Positions 56,588 through 64,000 of a DNA stretch of 64,000 nt are shown here, one piece after another. Below the pieces are notes generated by a model. It was not told the DNA's origin and searched no databases. It was given only the letters and a program-made list of their open reading frames with translations. The number at the start of each line of letters is the position of its first letter. The stretch's first letter is position 1. Both the position numbers and the translations under genes were made by a program. The DNA comes from Nonomuraea wenchangensis (GTDB lineage: Bacteria > Actinomycetota > Actinomycetes > Streptosporangiales > Streptosporangiaceae): the NCBI RefSeq assembly GCF_900111685.1, contig NZ_FOHX01000002.1, positions 162,231 through 226,230 of the forward strand, read 5' to 3'.

Positions 56588-58951
56588 GTGCGGAACATGA
56601 CATTACGCCGTGCCGTCACCGCGATCGTCACCGCGGTGTTGTCACTCACGCCGGCCGTTCCCGCGCGGGCGGAGCAGGCCGCGGTGGACGCCTCCACGCG
56701 CGAGGTCCCCGGGCTGCGGGAGCCGGTGCGGCTGGTGGTGGACCGCTACGGCGTGCCGCACCTGTACGCGCGCAACACCGACGACGTGTTCCTCGCGCAG
56801 GGGTACAACGCGGCGCGGGACCGGCTGTTCCAGCTCGACCTGTGGCGGCGGCGCGGCCTCGGCCTGCTGTCGTCCGCCTTCGGGCCGAATTACGTGGAGA
56901 GGGACCGGGCCGCCCGGCTCTTCCTGTACCGGGGTGACATGCAGCGGGAGTGGGCCGCCTACGGGCCGGACACGCGCCGCGCCGTGACCGCGTTCGTCCG
57001 TGGCATCAACGCCTACGTCGACTGGGTCAACGCGCACCCGGAGGCGCTGCCGCCGGAGTTCCGCCGGCTGGGTCACCGGCCGGACCGCTGGCAGCCCGAG
57101 GACGTGGTGCGCATCCGCAGCCACGGGCTGGCGCTCAACGCGTACCCCGAGGCGCTGCGCGCGGCCGCGATGTGCGCCAATGGACAGTCCGCCGCGCGGG
57201 CGCTCGTCAAGCTGGAGCCCGCGCACGAACCTCAGGTGCCGGACGGGCTCGACCCGTGCGACGTGCCCGCGGACGTGCTCGACACCTACCTGCTCGGCAT
57301 CTCGTCGGTCACCTTCGACGGTGTCACGCTCCGGTCGGAGCCGCCGGCGCCCGGAGGGTCGAACGCCTGGGCGCTCGCGCCGTCGCGCACCGCCACCGGC
57401 CGGTCCATCCTCGCCGGCGACCCGCACCGCTCCACCACGGCCCCGGCGCTGCGCTACGTCGCCCACCTGTCCGCGCCCGGCCTGGACGTGATCGGCGCCG
57501 GCGAGCCGGTGCTGCCCGGCATCTCCCTGGGGCACAACGACCGCGCCGCCTTCTCGCTCACCGTCTTCGCCGCGGACCAGGAAGACCTCCAGGTGTACCG
57601 CCTGAAGGCGGACGACCCGGGCCGCTACCTCTACCGTGGCCGCTGGGTGCCCTTCACCACGGTGCGGGAGGAGGTGCCGGTGGCCGGCTCGACGCCCCGC
57701 CAGGTGGAGCTGACCTTCTCCCGGCACGGCCCGGTGCTCAAGGTGGACGCGGCGCGCGGCCTCGCGTTCGGTCTGCGCACCGCCTGGTCGGAGCCGGGAG
57801 CGGCGCCGTACCTCACCGGTCTCGACGCGATGACCGCGCGGAGCTTCCCCGAGTTCACCGCCCGGGTGCGGCGCTGGGCCGCGCCGCCGGAGAACCTGAT
57901 CTACGCCGACACCTCCGGCACCATCGGCTGGGTGCCCGGCGCGCTGGTCCCCCGGCGGCCACGGCACGACGGGCTGCTGCCGGTGCCCGGCGACGGCCGC
58001 TACGAATGGGACGGCTTCCACGACGGCGCCGAGCTGCCCAAGGTGAGCAACCCCAAGAGCGGCTTCATCGCCTCGGCGAACGAGTACGACATGCCGTCCG
58101 GCCACCCGGTGCGCGTCGGCTACGAGTGGGAGCCGTCGGCGCGCAAGGAACGCATCTCGGACGTGCTGTCCGGCTCCACCCGGCACACCACGTCGGAGAT
58201 GGCGCGGCTCCAGCGCGACCAGGTCGACGAGTACGCCCGGCGCATCGTCGCGGTGCTGCGCGACATCCCGGCCGGCGACGACCCGGACACCGTGGCCGCG
58301 CTGCGGCACCTGCTCGCCTACGACGGCACGGCCAGCGCCGACTCCCCCGGCGCCGCGCTGTTCGAGCCCTGGCTCATCAGCCATCTCGGCCCGGCGTTCC
58401 TCGCCCAGTTCATGCCCGCGGCGGTGGCCGCCCGGGTGCCGCGCGCCGACGCCCGGCAGGTGATCGACGCGCTGGAGCGGCCGGAGCGCTGGTTCGGGAC
58501 GGACGGCGTCGCCGTGCGGAACCGGCTCGTGCAGCAGACGCTGCGCGCGGCCTACGCCGAGGTCCGTGGCAAGCTCGGCGCCGACCCGGCCGCCTGGCGC
58601 TGGGGAAGCCTGCACCAGGCGCTGTTCACCAACCCCTTGGGCGACAGCGTGGGCCCGTTCCCCCGGGGCGGCTCCGTGACCACGGTGGACGCCTCGACCT
58701 ATTACCGAGGGTTCTACCGGTCGCAGTCCGGGGCCGCGTACCGGATGGTGCTGGACGTCGGGGCCTGGGACAACTCCACCTTCGTGAGCGCCCCCGGGCA
58801 GTCCGGGGACCCGGCGAGCCCGCACTACTCGGACCTCGCCGCCGCCTGGACGTCCGGAACCCAGGTGCCGCTGCTCTACAGCGCGGCCGCGGTCGCCCGG
58901 AACACGGAAAGCATCATCACTCTGGTGCCCGCGGCGTCCGGCCGCGGGTGA
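56588..58951 (+). CDS. Secreted penicillin acylase-type Ntn hydrolase
   Basis: A 787-residue precursor from GTG 56588, 8 nt after GGAGGGAG; ATG 56597 is an alternative. The N-terminal signal peptide (RRAVTAIVTAVLSLTPAVPARA) exports it. The alpha part has the entry VDRYGVPHLYARNTDDVF and ARDRLFQLDLWRRRGLGLLS. After a spacer, autoproteolysis is expected before Ser in APGG/SNAWALAPSRTATG, giving the nucleophile; NENP-type residues follow (LGHNDRAAFSLTVFAADQED). The family cleaves amides such as penicillin, acyl-homoserine lactones and aculeacin. Placed inside a macrolactam-like cluster and facing outward, it could remove an N-acyl/aminoacyl protecting group after export, or act on competitors' compounds. 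Role unproven. Confidence 0.87.
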   Translation: MRNMTLRRAVTAIVTAVLSLTPAVPARAEQAAVDASTREVPGLREPVRLVVDRYGVPHLYARNTDDVFLAQGYNAARDRLFQLDLWRRRGLGLLSSAFGPNYVERDRAARLFLYRGDMQREWAAYGPDTRRAVTAFVRGINAYVDWVNAHPEALPPEFRRLGHRPDRWQPEDVVRIRSHGLALNAYPEALRAAAMCANGQSAARALVKLEPAHEPQVPDGLDPCDVPADVLDTYLLGISSVTFDGVTLRSEPPAPGGSNAWALAPSRTATGRSILAGDPHRSTTAPALRYVAHLSAPGLDVIGAGEPVLPGISLGHNDRAAFSLTVFAADQEDLQVYRLKADDPGRYLYRGRWVPFTTVREEVPVAGSTPRQVELTFSRHGPVLKVDAARGLAFGLRTAWSEPGAAPYLTGLDAMTARSFPEFTARVRRWAAPPENLIYADTSGTIGWVPGALVPRRPRHDGLLPVPGDGRYEWDGFHDGAELPKVSNPKSGFIASANEYDMPSGHPVRVGYEWEPSARKERISDVLSGSTRHTTSEMARLQRDQVDEYARRIVAVLRDIPAGDDPDTVAALRHLLAYDGTASADSPGAALFEPWLISHLGPAFLAQFMPAAVAARVPRADARQVIDALERPERWFGTDGVAVRNRLVQQTLRAAYAEVRGKLGADPAAWRWGSLHQALFTNPLGDSVGPFPRGGSVTTVDASTYYRGFYRSQSGAAYRMVLDVGAWDNSTFVSAPGQSGDPASPHYSDLAAAWTSGTQVPLLYSAAAVARNTESIITLVPAASGRG

Positions 58952-59022
58952 TCGCCGGGCTCGCGGTGAGCTCACCAGGGCTCACCGCGGGGCGGCGAAC
59001 GAATCACTGCGGAAGGAACGAC

Positions 59023-59748
59023 GTGGACGAGCGTTGGATCAAGCGATTTCACCCCGCGCCGGACGCCCCGGCGCGGGTCATCGTGCTGCCGCACGCCGGA
59101 GGCGCGGCCAGCGCCTACTTCAAGCTGTCCGCCGCGCTGCACCCGGCGCTGGACGCCCACACGGTGCAGTACCCGGGCCGGCAGGAGCGCCGGCACGAGC
59201 CGCCCTTGACGGACGTGCGCCTGCTGGCCGCCGGCGTCGCCGACGCGCTCCCCGACGACGAGCGGCCCACGCTGCTGTTCGGGCACAGCATGGGCGCGCT
59301 GGTCGCCTTCGAGCTCGCCCTGCTCCTGGAGCGGCGCGGCACGGCGCCGCACCTGCTGGTCGCCTCCGGCCGGCGCGGCCCGTCCACCTACCGTGACGAG
59401 TGGGTGCACCGGCGGGACCCGGCCGGCGTGGCCGCCGAACTCCGCAAGCTCAACGGCACCGACCCGGTGTTCCTGCAGGACCCGGAGCTGTTCGAGATGG
59501 TGCTGCCGGCGCTGCGCGCCGACTACCGGGCGGTGGAGACCTACAAGTCCGACTCGGACGCCGCGGTCGGCTGCCCCCTCGTCGTCTTCGTCGGCGACGA
59601 CGACCCGAAGACCACGGTCGAAGAGGCACGCGCCTGGCAGCGGAACACCACCGGCCGCTTCGACCTGCGGATCTTCCCCGGCGGGCACTTCTACCTGGAC
59701 GACCAGGTGGCCGAGGTGACCGACGCGCTCGTCGCGCTGTCCGGGTGA
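59023..59748 (+). CDS. Type II thioesterase of the PKS
   Basis: A 241-residue alpha/beta hydrolase from GTG 59023, after GGAAGGA (59011-59017); the frame is open further upstream but without a site. It has LPHAGGAASAYF (oxyanion loop), VQYPGRQERR, FGHSMGALVAFELA with the nucleophile Ser, the acid in FVGDDDPKTT and the His in FPGGHFYLD. Such stand-alone thioesterases remove wrongly primed or stalled acyl groups from carrier domains. It lies 71 bp after the acylase gene. Its stop codon forms half of a 27-bp palindrome shared with the stop of the convergent PKS. Confidence 0.92.
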   Translation: MDERWIKRFHPAPDAPARVIVLPHAGGAASAYFKLSAALHPALDAHTVQYPGRQERRHEPPLTDVRLLAAGVADALPDDERPTLLFGHSMGALVAFELALLLERRGTAPHLLVASGRRGPSTYRDEWVHRRDPAGVAAELRKLNGTDPVFLQDPELFEMVLPALRADYRAVETYKSDSDAAVGCPLVVFVGDDDPKTTVEEARAWQRNTTGRFDLRIFPGGHFYLDDQVAEVTDALVALSG

Positions 59749-59762
59749 CTCACCCGGACAGC
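59736..59762. terminator. 27-bp palindrome spanning two convergent stop codons
   Basis: Arms 59736-59748 and 59750-59762 (13 bp, perfect) around a single C at 59749. Each strand encodes the last residues Leu-Ser-Gly and TGA of its gene. It can fold as a hairpin in either transcript and so may act as a bidirectional terminator within coding sequence. Confidence 0.7.
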
Positions 59763-62700
59763 TGAGCCAGCCATTCCTCGATCACGGCGGCGGTCTGCCG
59801 CGCCTCGGACTCCAGGATGCTGAAGTGGTCGGCGGCCACCTCGCGCACCGCCGTACCAGGGGTGATGGCCGGCTGCCAGCCCGCGCCGACGCCCGCGGTC
59901 GTCCCGCCGGGCGTCGCCACCCCCTGGTTGGCGCGGATGAACAGCGTCGGCGCCGCCAGCTCGCCCTGCCGCCACTGGGAGAGCAGCGCGGCATACCAGC
60001 CCATCGCCGACAGCCGGGCGGCGGTGAACGGGCCGAACACGGCCTCCCGGTCGAGCAGGCCGCCCACGATCGACGACCAGACCGCGGTGCTCTCCCCCGC
60101 CCCGGGCACGTGCGTGTCGAGCAGGATCACCGCGGCCGGGCCCTGCCCGGCCGCCGCCATCGCGCCGGCCAGCGCGTGCGCGAACACCCCGCCGGCGGAG
60201 TACCCGACCAGCGCGTACGGCTCCGCGACGGCCTCCGCGCCGCCGGTCACCGCCCGGGCCAGCCCGTGCACGAGCGCGTCCAGCGAGTCAGGCAGGCTCT
60301 CCTCCCTGACGAACCCCGGCACCGGCAGCACGGCCAGGTCACGCACCTCGCGGAACTCCGTGGCCAGCGGCACGAACTGGTGCGGCCCGCCGAAGGCCAT
60401 CGGCGAGTTCAGGCAGAACAGCCGAGGCCGACGCGGGCCGGTGGACAAAACCACCGGGGTACGGGCCGGCGCGTCGGCCACGCCGTACCGGGGACGGACG
60501 GCGGCGGCGGCGTGCAGCAGCGTCATCCCCTCCTCGATCTTGCCGGCGGCGGCGGCCGCGCGGAACAGGCCGCTCAACGTCTCCGCCGCACCCGGCACGT
60601 CCTGTGCGGCCGGCCCGTCGCCGTGCGCCGTCGCCGGTACGCCGGGCGCCGCGGCGACCGGCGCCGGAGCCATCTCCTCGTCCAGCACTCTGGCCAGCGC
60701 CCTGACCGACGGGTAGTCGAAGGCCGCGGTGGCCGGCAGCCGGACGCCGGTGGCCGAGTTGAGCGCGTTACGCAACTCCATGGCGGCCAGCGAGTCCAGG
60801 CCCAGGCCGACCAGGTCCGCGTCCGGCTCGACGGGCTCCGGGTCCGCGTGTCCGAGCACCTGGGCGGCGCGCCGGCGTACCAGCTCGACCAGGCGCTCCA
60901 GGCGCTCCTCCGGGCCCAGCGCGGCCAGCGGTTCCAGCTCGTTCCCGCCCGGCGCCGCCGTCGTGCGCCGTACGGCCGGCGCCAGGTCCTGGAGCAGCGC
61001 CGGAACGCCGTCCGCGCGGGCGCGCACCGCGGCCGGGTCCAGCCGGATCGGCGCCAGCACGGCGGCATCCGCCCGCCGGGCCGCGTCGAACAAGGCCAGC
61101 CCCGCGTCCACCGGCAGCGGCAGCATGCCCCAGCGGCGGATCCTGGCCAGGTCGTCGTCACGCAGCAGGCTCTGCATGCCCGCCTCGCCGCCCCACAGCC
61201 CCCAGGCCAGCGTCCGCGCCGGCAGGCCCGCCGCCCGGCGCTGCTCGGCCAGCGCGTTGAGGAAGGCGTTCGCCGCCGCGTAGTTCCCCTGGCCCGGGTT
61301 GTCCACCAGCGACGCCGACGAGGAGAACAGCACGAACTCGGCCAGGTCATGCTTCTGGGTGAGCTCGTGCAGGTGCCAGGCGGCGTCCGCCTTGGGCGCG
61401 GCCACCTGGTCGACCAGCTCGGGCGTGAGGTCGGCGAGGACCGCGTTCGCGCTCGCCCCCGCGCTGTGCACCACGGCGCGCAGGTCGGGGATCTCCTCCA
61501 GCAGTACGGTGAGGGCGTCCCGATCGGCGACGTCGCAGGCGGCGACGGTCACCTCCGCGCCCTGCTCGGTCAGTTCGTCGCGGAGTTCGGCGGCGCCGGG
61601 GGCGTCCAGGCCGCGGCGGGAGATCAGCAGCAGGCGGCGCACGCCGTGTTCGGTGACCAGGTGCCGGGCCATCAGGGCGCCCAGGCCGCCGGTGCCGCCG
61701 GTGATCAGCGTGGTCCCGTCGGTCGGCCAGGGCGTCGCGAGCTCCTCGCGGAGACGGGCCCGCTCCAGGCGGGGCGCCCAGAGGCGGTCGCCGCGCAACG
61801 CGACCTGTGGTTCGCCGCTCCGCAGCGCTGGGGTCGACATGCCGTCGGTGACCTGCGCGCCTGCCAGGTCCGGGTCGAGGTCGACCAGGGTGATCCGGCC
61901 GGGTTCCTCCGACTGAGCGGCACGCACCAGGCCCCAGACCGCCGCCTGAGCCGGGTCCGGCGTCTCCGCGTCGGTCACGGCGACCGCGCCCCTGGTCACC
62001 ACCACTACCGGTCGGGTGTCGCCCTCGGTCAGCCAGGTCTGCAATTCGTTCAGGACTTGGCCGACGACCCGCCGTACCCGGGCCGGGACGTCGCCGTCCA
62101 CCGGCTCTCCGGCGCCTGTCAAAGAAGCGACGTCCAGCACCTCGGCAGCGGCCCCTACGGCCTCGGCACCACGCTCGCCCACCGGACGCCAGGCCACCTC
62201 GTACAACCATTGGGCCGGGATCGCGCCGCTCAACTGCCCGGGAGCGAGCGGTCGCGCGGTCAACTCCTCCACCGACACCACCGGGCGGCCGGACGAGTCA
62301 GCGATATCCAGCCGGGTGACCGCGTCGCCGTCCAGGCGGCGCAGACGTACGCGTAGCGTGGCGGCGCCGGCGGCGTGCAGGCTGACACCGTTCCAGTTGA
62401 ACGGGATCAGCGGACCGTCTTCCCCCGCCCCCTGTCCTGCCAGCATGCCCACGTGCATGGCCGCGTCGAGCAGCGCCGGGTGCACGCCGTAGCCCGCTGG
62501 GTCCGCGACGTCGGTCGGCAGCGACACCTCGGCGTAGAGGTCGTCGCCGTGTTGCCAGGCGTGGGTGAGGCCGTGGAAGGCGGGGCCGTAGCCGTAGCCG
62601 TGGTCGACCAGGCGGTCGTAGAGGCCGGTGACGTCCAGTGGCTGGGCGTCCGGTGGTGGCCAGGCGTGGCTCAGGTCGGCGGGGATGGCGGGGGTGGGGG

Positions 62701-64000
62701 TGAGGGTGCCGGTGGCGTGCCGGGTCCAGTTTCCGTGGTCGTCCTTGGAGTGGATGCCGATCTGGCGCCGGCCGTCCTCGTCGGGTGGGCTCAGGATGAT
62801 CTGGAGAGTGACGCCGTCGGTGTCGGGGATGGGCAGGGGGGCGTGGAGAGTGAGCTCGTCGATGGCCGGGCAGCCGACCTGGTCACCCGCGCGCAGGGCG
62901 AGCTCGACGAATGCCGTGCCGGGCAGGATCGCGGTGCCGTTGATGACGTGATCGGCCAGCCAGGGCTGGGCGCTGACCGACAACCGGCCGGTCAGGATCG
63001 CGCCGCCGTCAGGCTGCTCCACCACCGCACCCAGGATCGAATGATCGACAGAAGTCTGGCCGAGCGCGACCGGGTCGCCGGTCGAAGGCAACTGCAGCCA
63101 GTAGCGGCGGTGCTGGAAGGGGTAGGTGGGCAGCTCCAGGTCGCTGCCGCGTGCACCGGTCGGCCAGGCGGTCCAGTCCACGCCGGTGCCGCGCGTCCAT
63201 GCCTGGCCCAGTCCGGCGACCAGTTGGGTGATCTCGTCGCGGTCGCGGCGCAGCAACGCCACCACCGAGGGCTCTTCGCCGTCCTGGCGGGTGAGCGTTT
63301 GCTCGACCATGGGAGTGAGCTGCGCGTCCGGGCCGACCTCCAGGAAGTGGGTGACGCCGCGTTCCCGCATGACTTGGACGCCGTCGGCGAACCGGACCGG
63401 CCGCCGCACATGCTCCACCCAATAGCCGGGGTCAGTGATCTCTTCGCCGGCCAGATCACCTGAGACGTTGGACACCAGCGCCAGCTCCGGCCGCCGCAGC
63501 GTCAATCCCGCGACGACCTGCTCGAACTCGGCCAGCATCGGCTCCATGAGCGGTGAATGGAACGCGTGCGAGACCCGCAACGGCCGGGTCCGGTATCCGC
63601 GCTCCCGCGCCCAGTCGATGACCTGCTCCACTTGGCTGGCCGCGCCCGAAACCACGACCGCACCAGGCGCGTTCACCGCAGCCACCGAAATGTCACCACG
63701 CAGCACGGGGGCGATTTCCTCTTCGCCGCAGCCGATCGCGGCCATCGCTCCGCCGGCCGGGAGCGCCTGCATCAACCTGCCGCGAGCGGCCACCAACCGG
63801 CACGCGTCCGCCAGTTCCAGCACCCCTGCCACGTGAGCGGCGGTGATCTCGCCCAGCGAATGTCCGGCCACGAAGTCGGGCCGGACCCCCAGGGATTCGA
63901 GGAGCCGGTAGAGCGCTGTCTCGAAGGCGAACAGGCCGGCTTGCGCGAACACCGTCTGGTCCAGCACGTCGCTCTCGCCGAGGATGATCTCCCGCAGGCC
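59750..64000 (-). CDS. Modular type I PKS, terminal module AT-DH-KR-ACP-TE (N-terminus beyond window)
   Basis: The frame is open to the window edge, so the N-terminal part (KS and any earlier modules) is missing; 1416 residues are visible. In protein order: AT (from the edge to ~63100; [25 protein letters not shown], malonyl type), DH (~63100-62250; [20 protein letters not shown]), KR (~62180-61080; [24 protein letters not shown], no LDD motif), ACP (~60880-60670; [11 protein letters not shown]) and TE (~60530-59755; GYSAGG with Ser at 60197-60199, His in AADHFSILE). The TE marks it as the chain-releasing module, probably closing a ring with the starter amine. Its AT-DH sequence is nearly identical to module 2 of the PKS at 41764. 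Confidence 0.93.
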   Translation of the reverse strand, partial: GLREIILGESDVLDQTVFAQAGLFAFETALYRLLESLGVRPDFVAGHSLGEITAAHVAGVLELADACRLVAARGRLMQALPAGGAMAAIGCGEEEIAPVLRGDISVAAVNAPGAVVVSGAASQVEQVIDWARERGYRTRPLRVSHAFHSPLMEPMLAEFEQVVAGLTLRRPELALVSNVSGDLAGEEITDPGYWVEHVRRPVRFADGVQVMRERGVTHFLEVGPDAQLTPMVEQTLTRQDGEEPSVVALLRRDRDEITQLVAGLGQAWTRGTGVDWTAWPTGARGSDLELPTYPFQHRRYWLQLPSTGDPVALGQTSVDHSILGAVVEQPDGGAILTGRLSVSAQPWLADHVINGTAILPGTAFVELALRAGDQVGCPAIDELTLHAPLPIPDTDGVTLQIILSPPDEDGRRQIGIHSKDDHGNWTRHATGTLTPTPAIPADLSHAWPPPDAQPLDVTGLYDRLVDHGYGYGPAFHGLTHAWQHGDDLYAEVSLPTDVADPAGYGVHPALLDAAMHVGMLAGQGAGEDGPLIPFNWNGVSLHAAGAATLRVRLRRLDGDAVTRLDIADSSGRPVVSVEELTARPLAPGQLSGAIPAQWLYEVAWRPVGERGAEAVGAAAEVLDVASLTGAGEPVDGDVPARVRRVVGQVLNELQTWLTEGDTRPVVVVTRGAVAVTDAETPDPAQAAVWGLVRAAQSEEPGRITLVDLDPDLAGAQVTDGMSTPALRSGEPQVALRGDRLWAPRLERARLREELATPWPTDGTTLITGGTGGLGALMARHLVTEHGVRRLLLISRRGLDAPGAAELRDELTEQGAEVTVAACDVADRDALTVLLEEIPDLRAVVHSAGASANAVLADLTPELVDQVAAPKADAAWHLHELTQKHDLAEFVLFSSSASLVDNPGQGNYAAANAFLNALAEQRRAAGLPARTLAWGLWGGEAGMQSLLRDDDLARIRRWGMLPLPVDAGLALFDAARRADAAVLAPIRLDPAAVRARADGVPALLQDLAPAVRRTTAAPGGNELEPLAALGPEERLERLVELVRRRAAQVLGHADPEPVEPDADLVGLGLDSLAAMELRNALNSATGVRLPATAAFDYPSVRALARVLDEEMAPAPVAAAPGVPATAHGDGPAAQDVPGAAETLSGLFRAAAAAGKIEEGMTLLHAAAAVRPRYGVADAPARTPVVLSTGPRRPRLFCLNSPMAFGGPHQFVPLATEFREVRDLAVLPVPGFVREESLPDSLDALVHGLARAVTGGAEAVAEPYALVGYSAGGVFAHALAGAMAAAGQGPAAVILLDTHVPGAGESTAVWSSIVGGLLDREAVFGPFTAARLSAMGWYAALLSQWRQGELAAPTLFIRANQGVATPGGTTAGVGAGWQPAITPGTAVREVAADHFSILESEARQTAAVIEEWLAQLSG

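Overview
The window is very GC-rich with strong third-position GC bias, dense 4-bp start/stop overlaps, GTG starts, an actinobacterial acyl-CoA carboxylase epsilon subunit and many CBM13-carrying secreted glycoside hydrolases. This points to a filamentous actinomycete, most likely of the Nonomuraea/Streptosporangiaceae kind; the genus is inference. No rRNA, tRNA, CRISPR array, insertion sequence or phage module was seen.

Layout. (1) 1-3272: end of a branched-chain amino acid permease operon with an M20 peptidase, then an RpiR-type regulator. (2) 3361-6384: a tight operon of a cis-prenyltransferase, an MpaB/latex-clearing-type oxygenase fused to EF-hands, an unnamed protein and a small membrane protein. 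(3) 6539-7318: two convergent paralogous small secreted proteins with matching promoters and a shared bidirectional terminator. (4) 7588-10641: a 55-residue Cys-rich peptide with a signal-peptidase-like cut site, a membrane-anchored thioredoxin-like protein, an ABC exporter and a convergent S26 signal peptidase; this looks like an export and maturation system for a disulfide peptide, and I cannot match it to a named class. (5) 10690-19279: a secreted xylan/arabinoxylan utilisation locus (GH27, GH43-CBM6, CE1-type esterase, GH30 glucuronoxylanase, CBM13-GH43) tied together by a shared LacI-type palindrome and GAAACTTTC elements. A GNAT acetyltransferase and a decayed gene follow.

(6) 20908-34822: a four-module NRPS in two proteins (A-T-C-A-T and C-A-T-C-A-T-TE-MFS), in which the thioesterase carries Cys in place of Ser and is fused to a complete MFS exporter, followed by an overlapping PLP-dependent dehydratase/racemase. 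A decayed gene separates it from the next block.

(7) 35471-64000: a modular type I PKS region. It holds a Sfp/EntD-type phosphopantetheinyl transferase, carboxyltransferase plus epsilon subunit (extender supply), a zinc-ribbon protein, an AMP-ligase fused to a PLP amino-acid decarboxylase (a plausible route to a beta- or omega-amino acyl starter), a PKS with an N-terminal loading ACP and two KS-AT-DH-KR-ACP modules, a dTDP-aminosugar cassette (rmlA, rmlB, rmlC, DegT aminotransferase), a secreted penicillin-acylase-type Ntn hydrolase, a type II thioesterase and, running in from the right edge, the last PKS module with its thioesterase. All three AT domains carry the malonyl-type HAFH motif and every module has DH and KR. 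The logical product is an aminosugar-decorated polyene macrolactam, but the glycosyltransferase, the remaining PKS modules and any pathway regulator lie outside the window. TAGGGG repeats recur at several promoters of this block.
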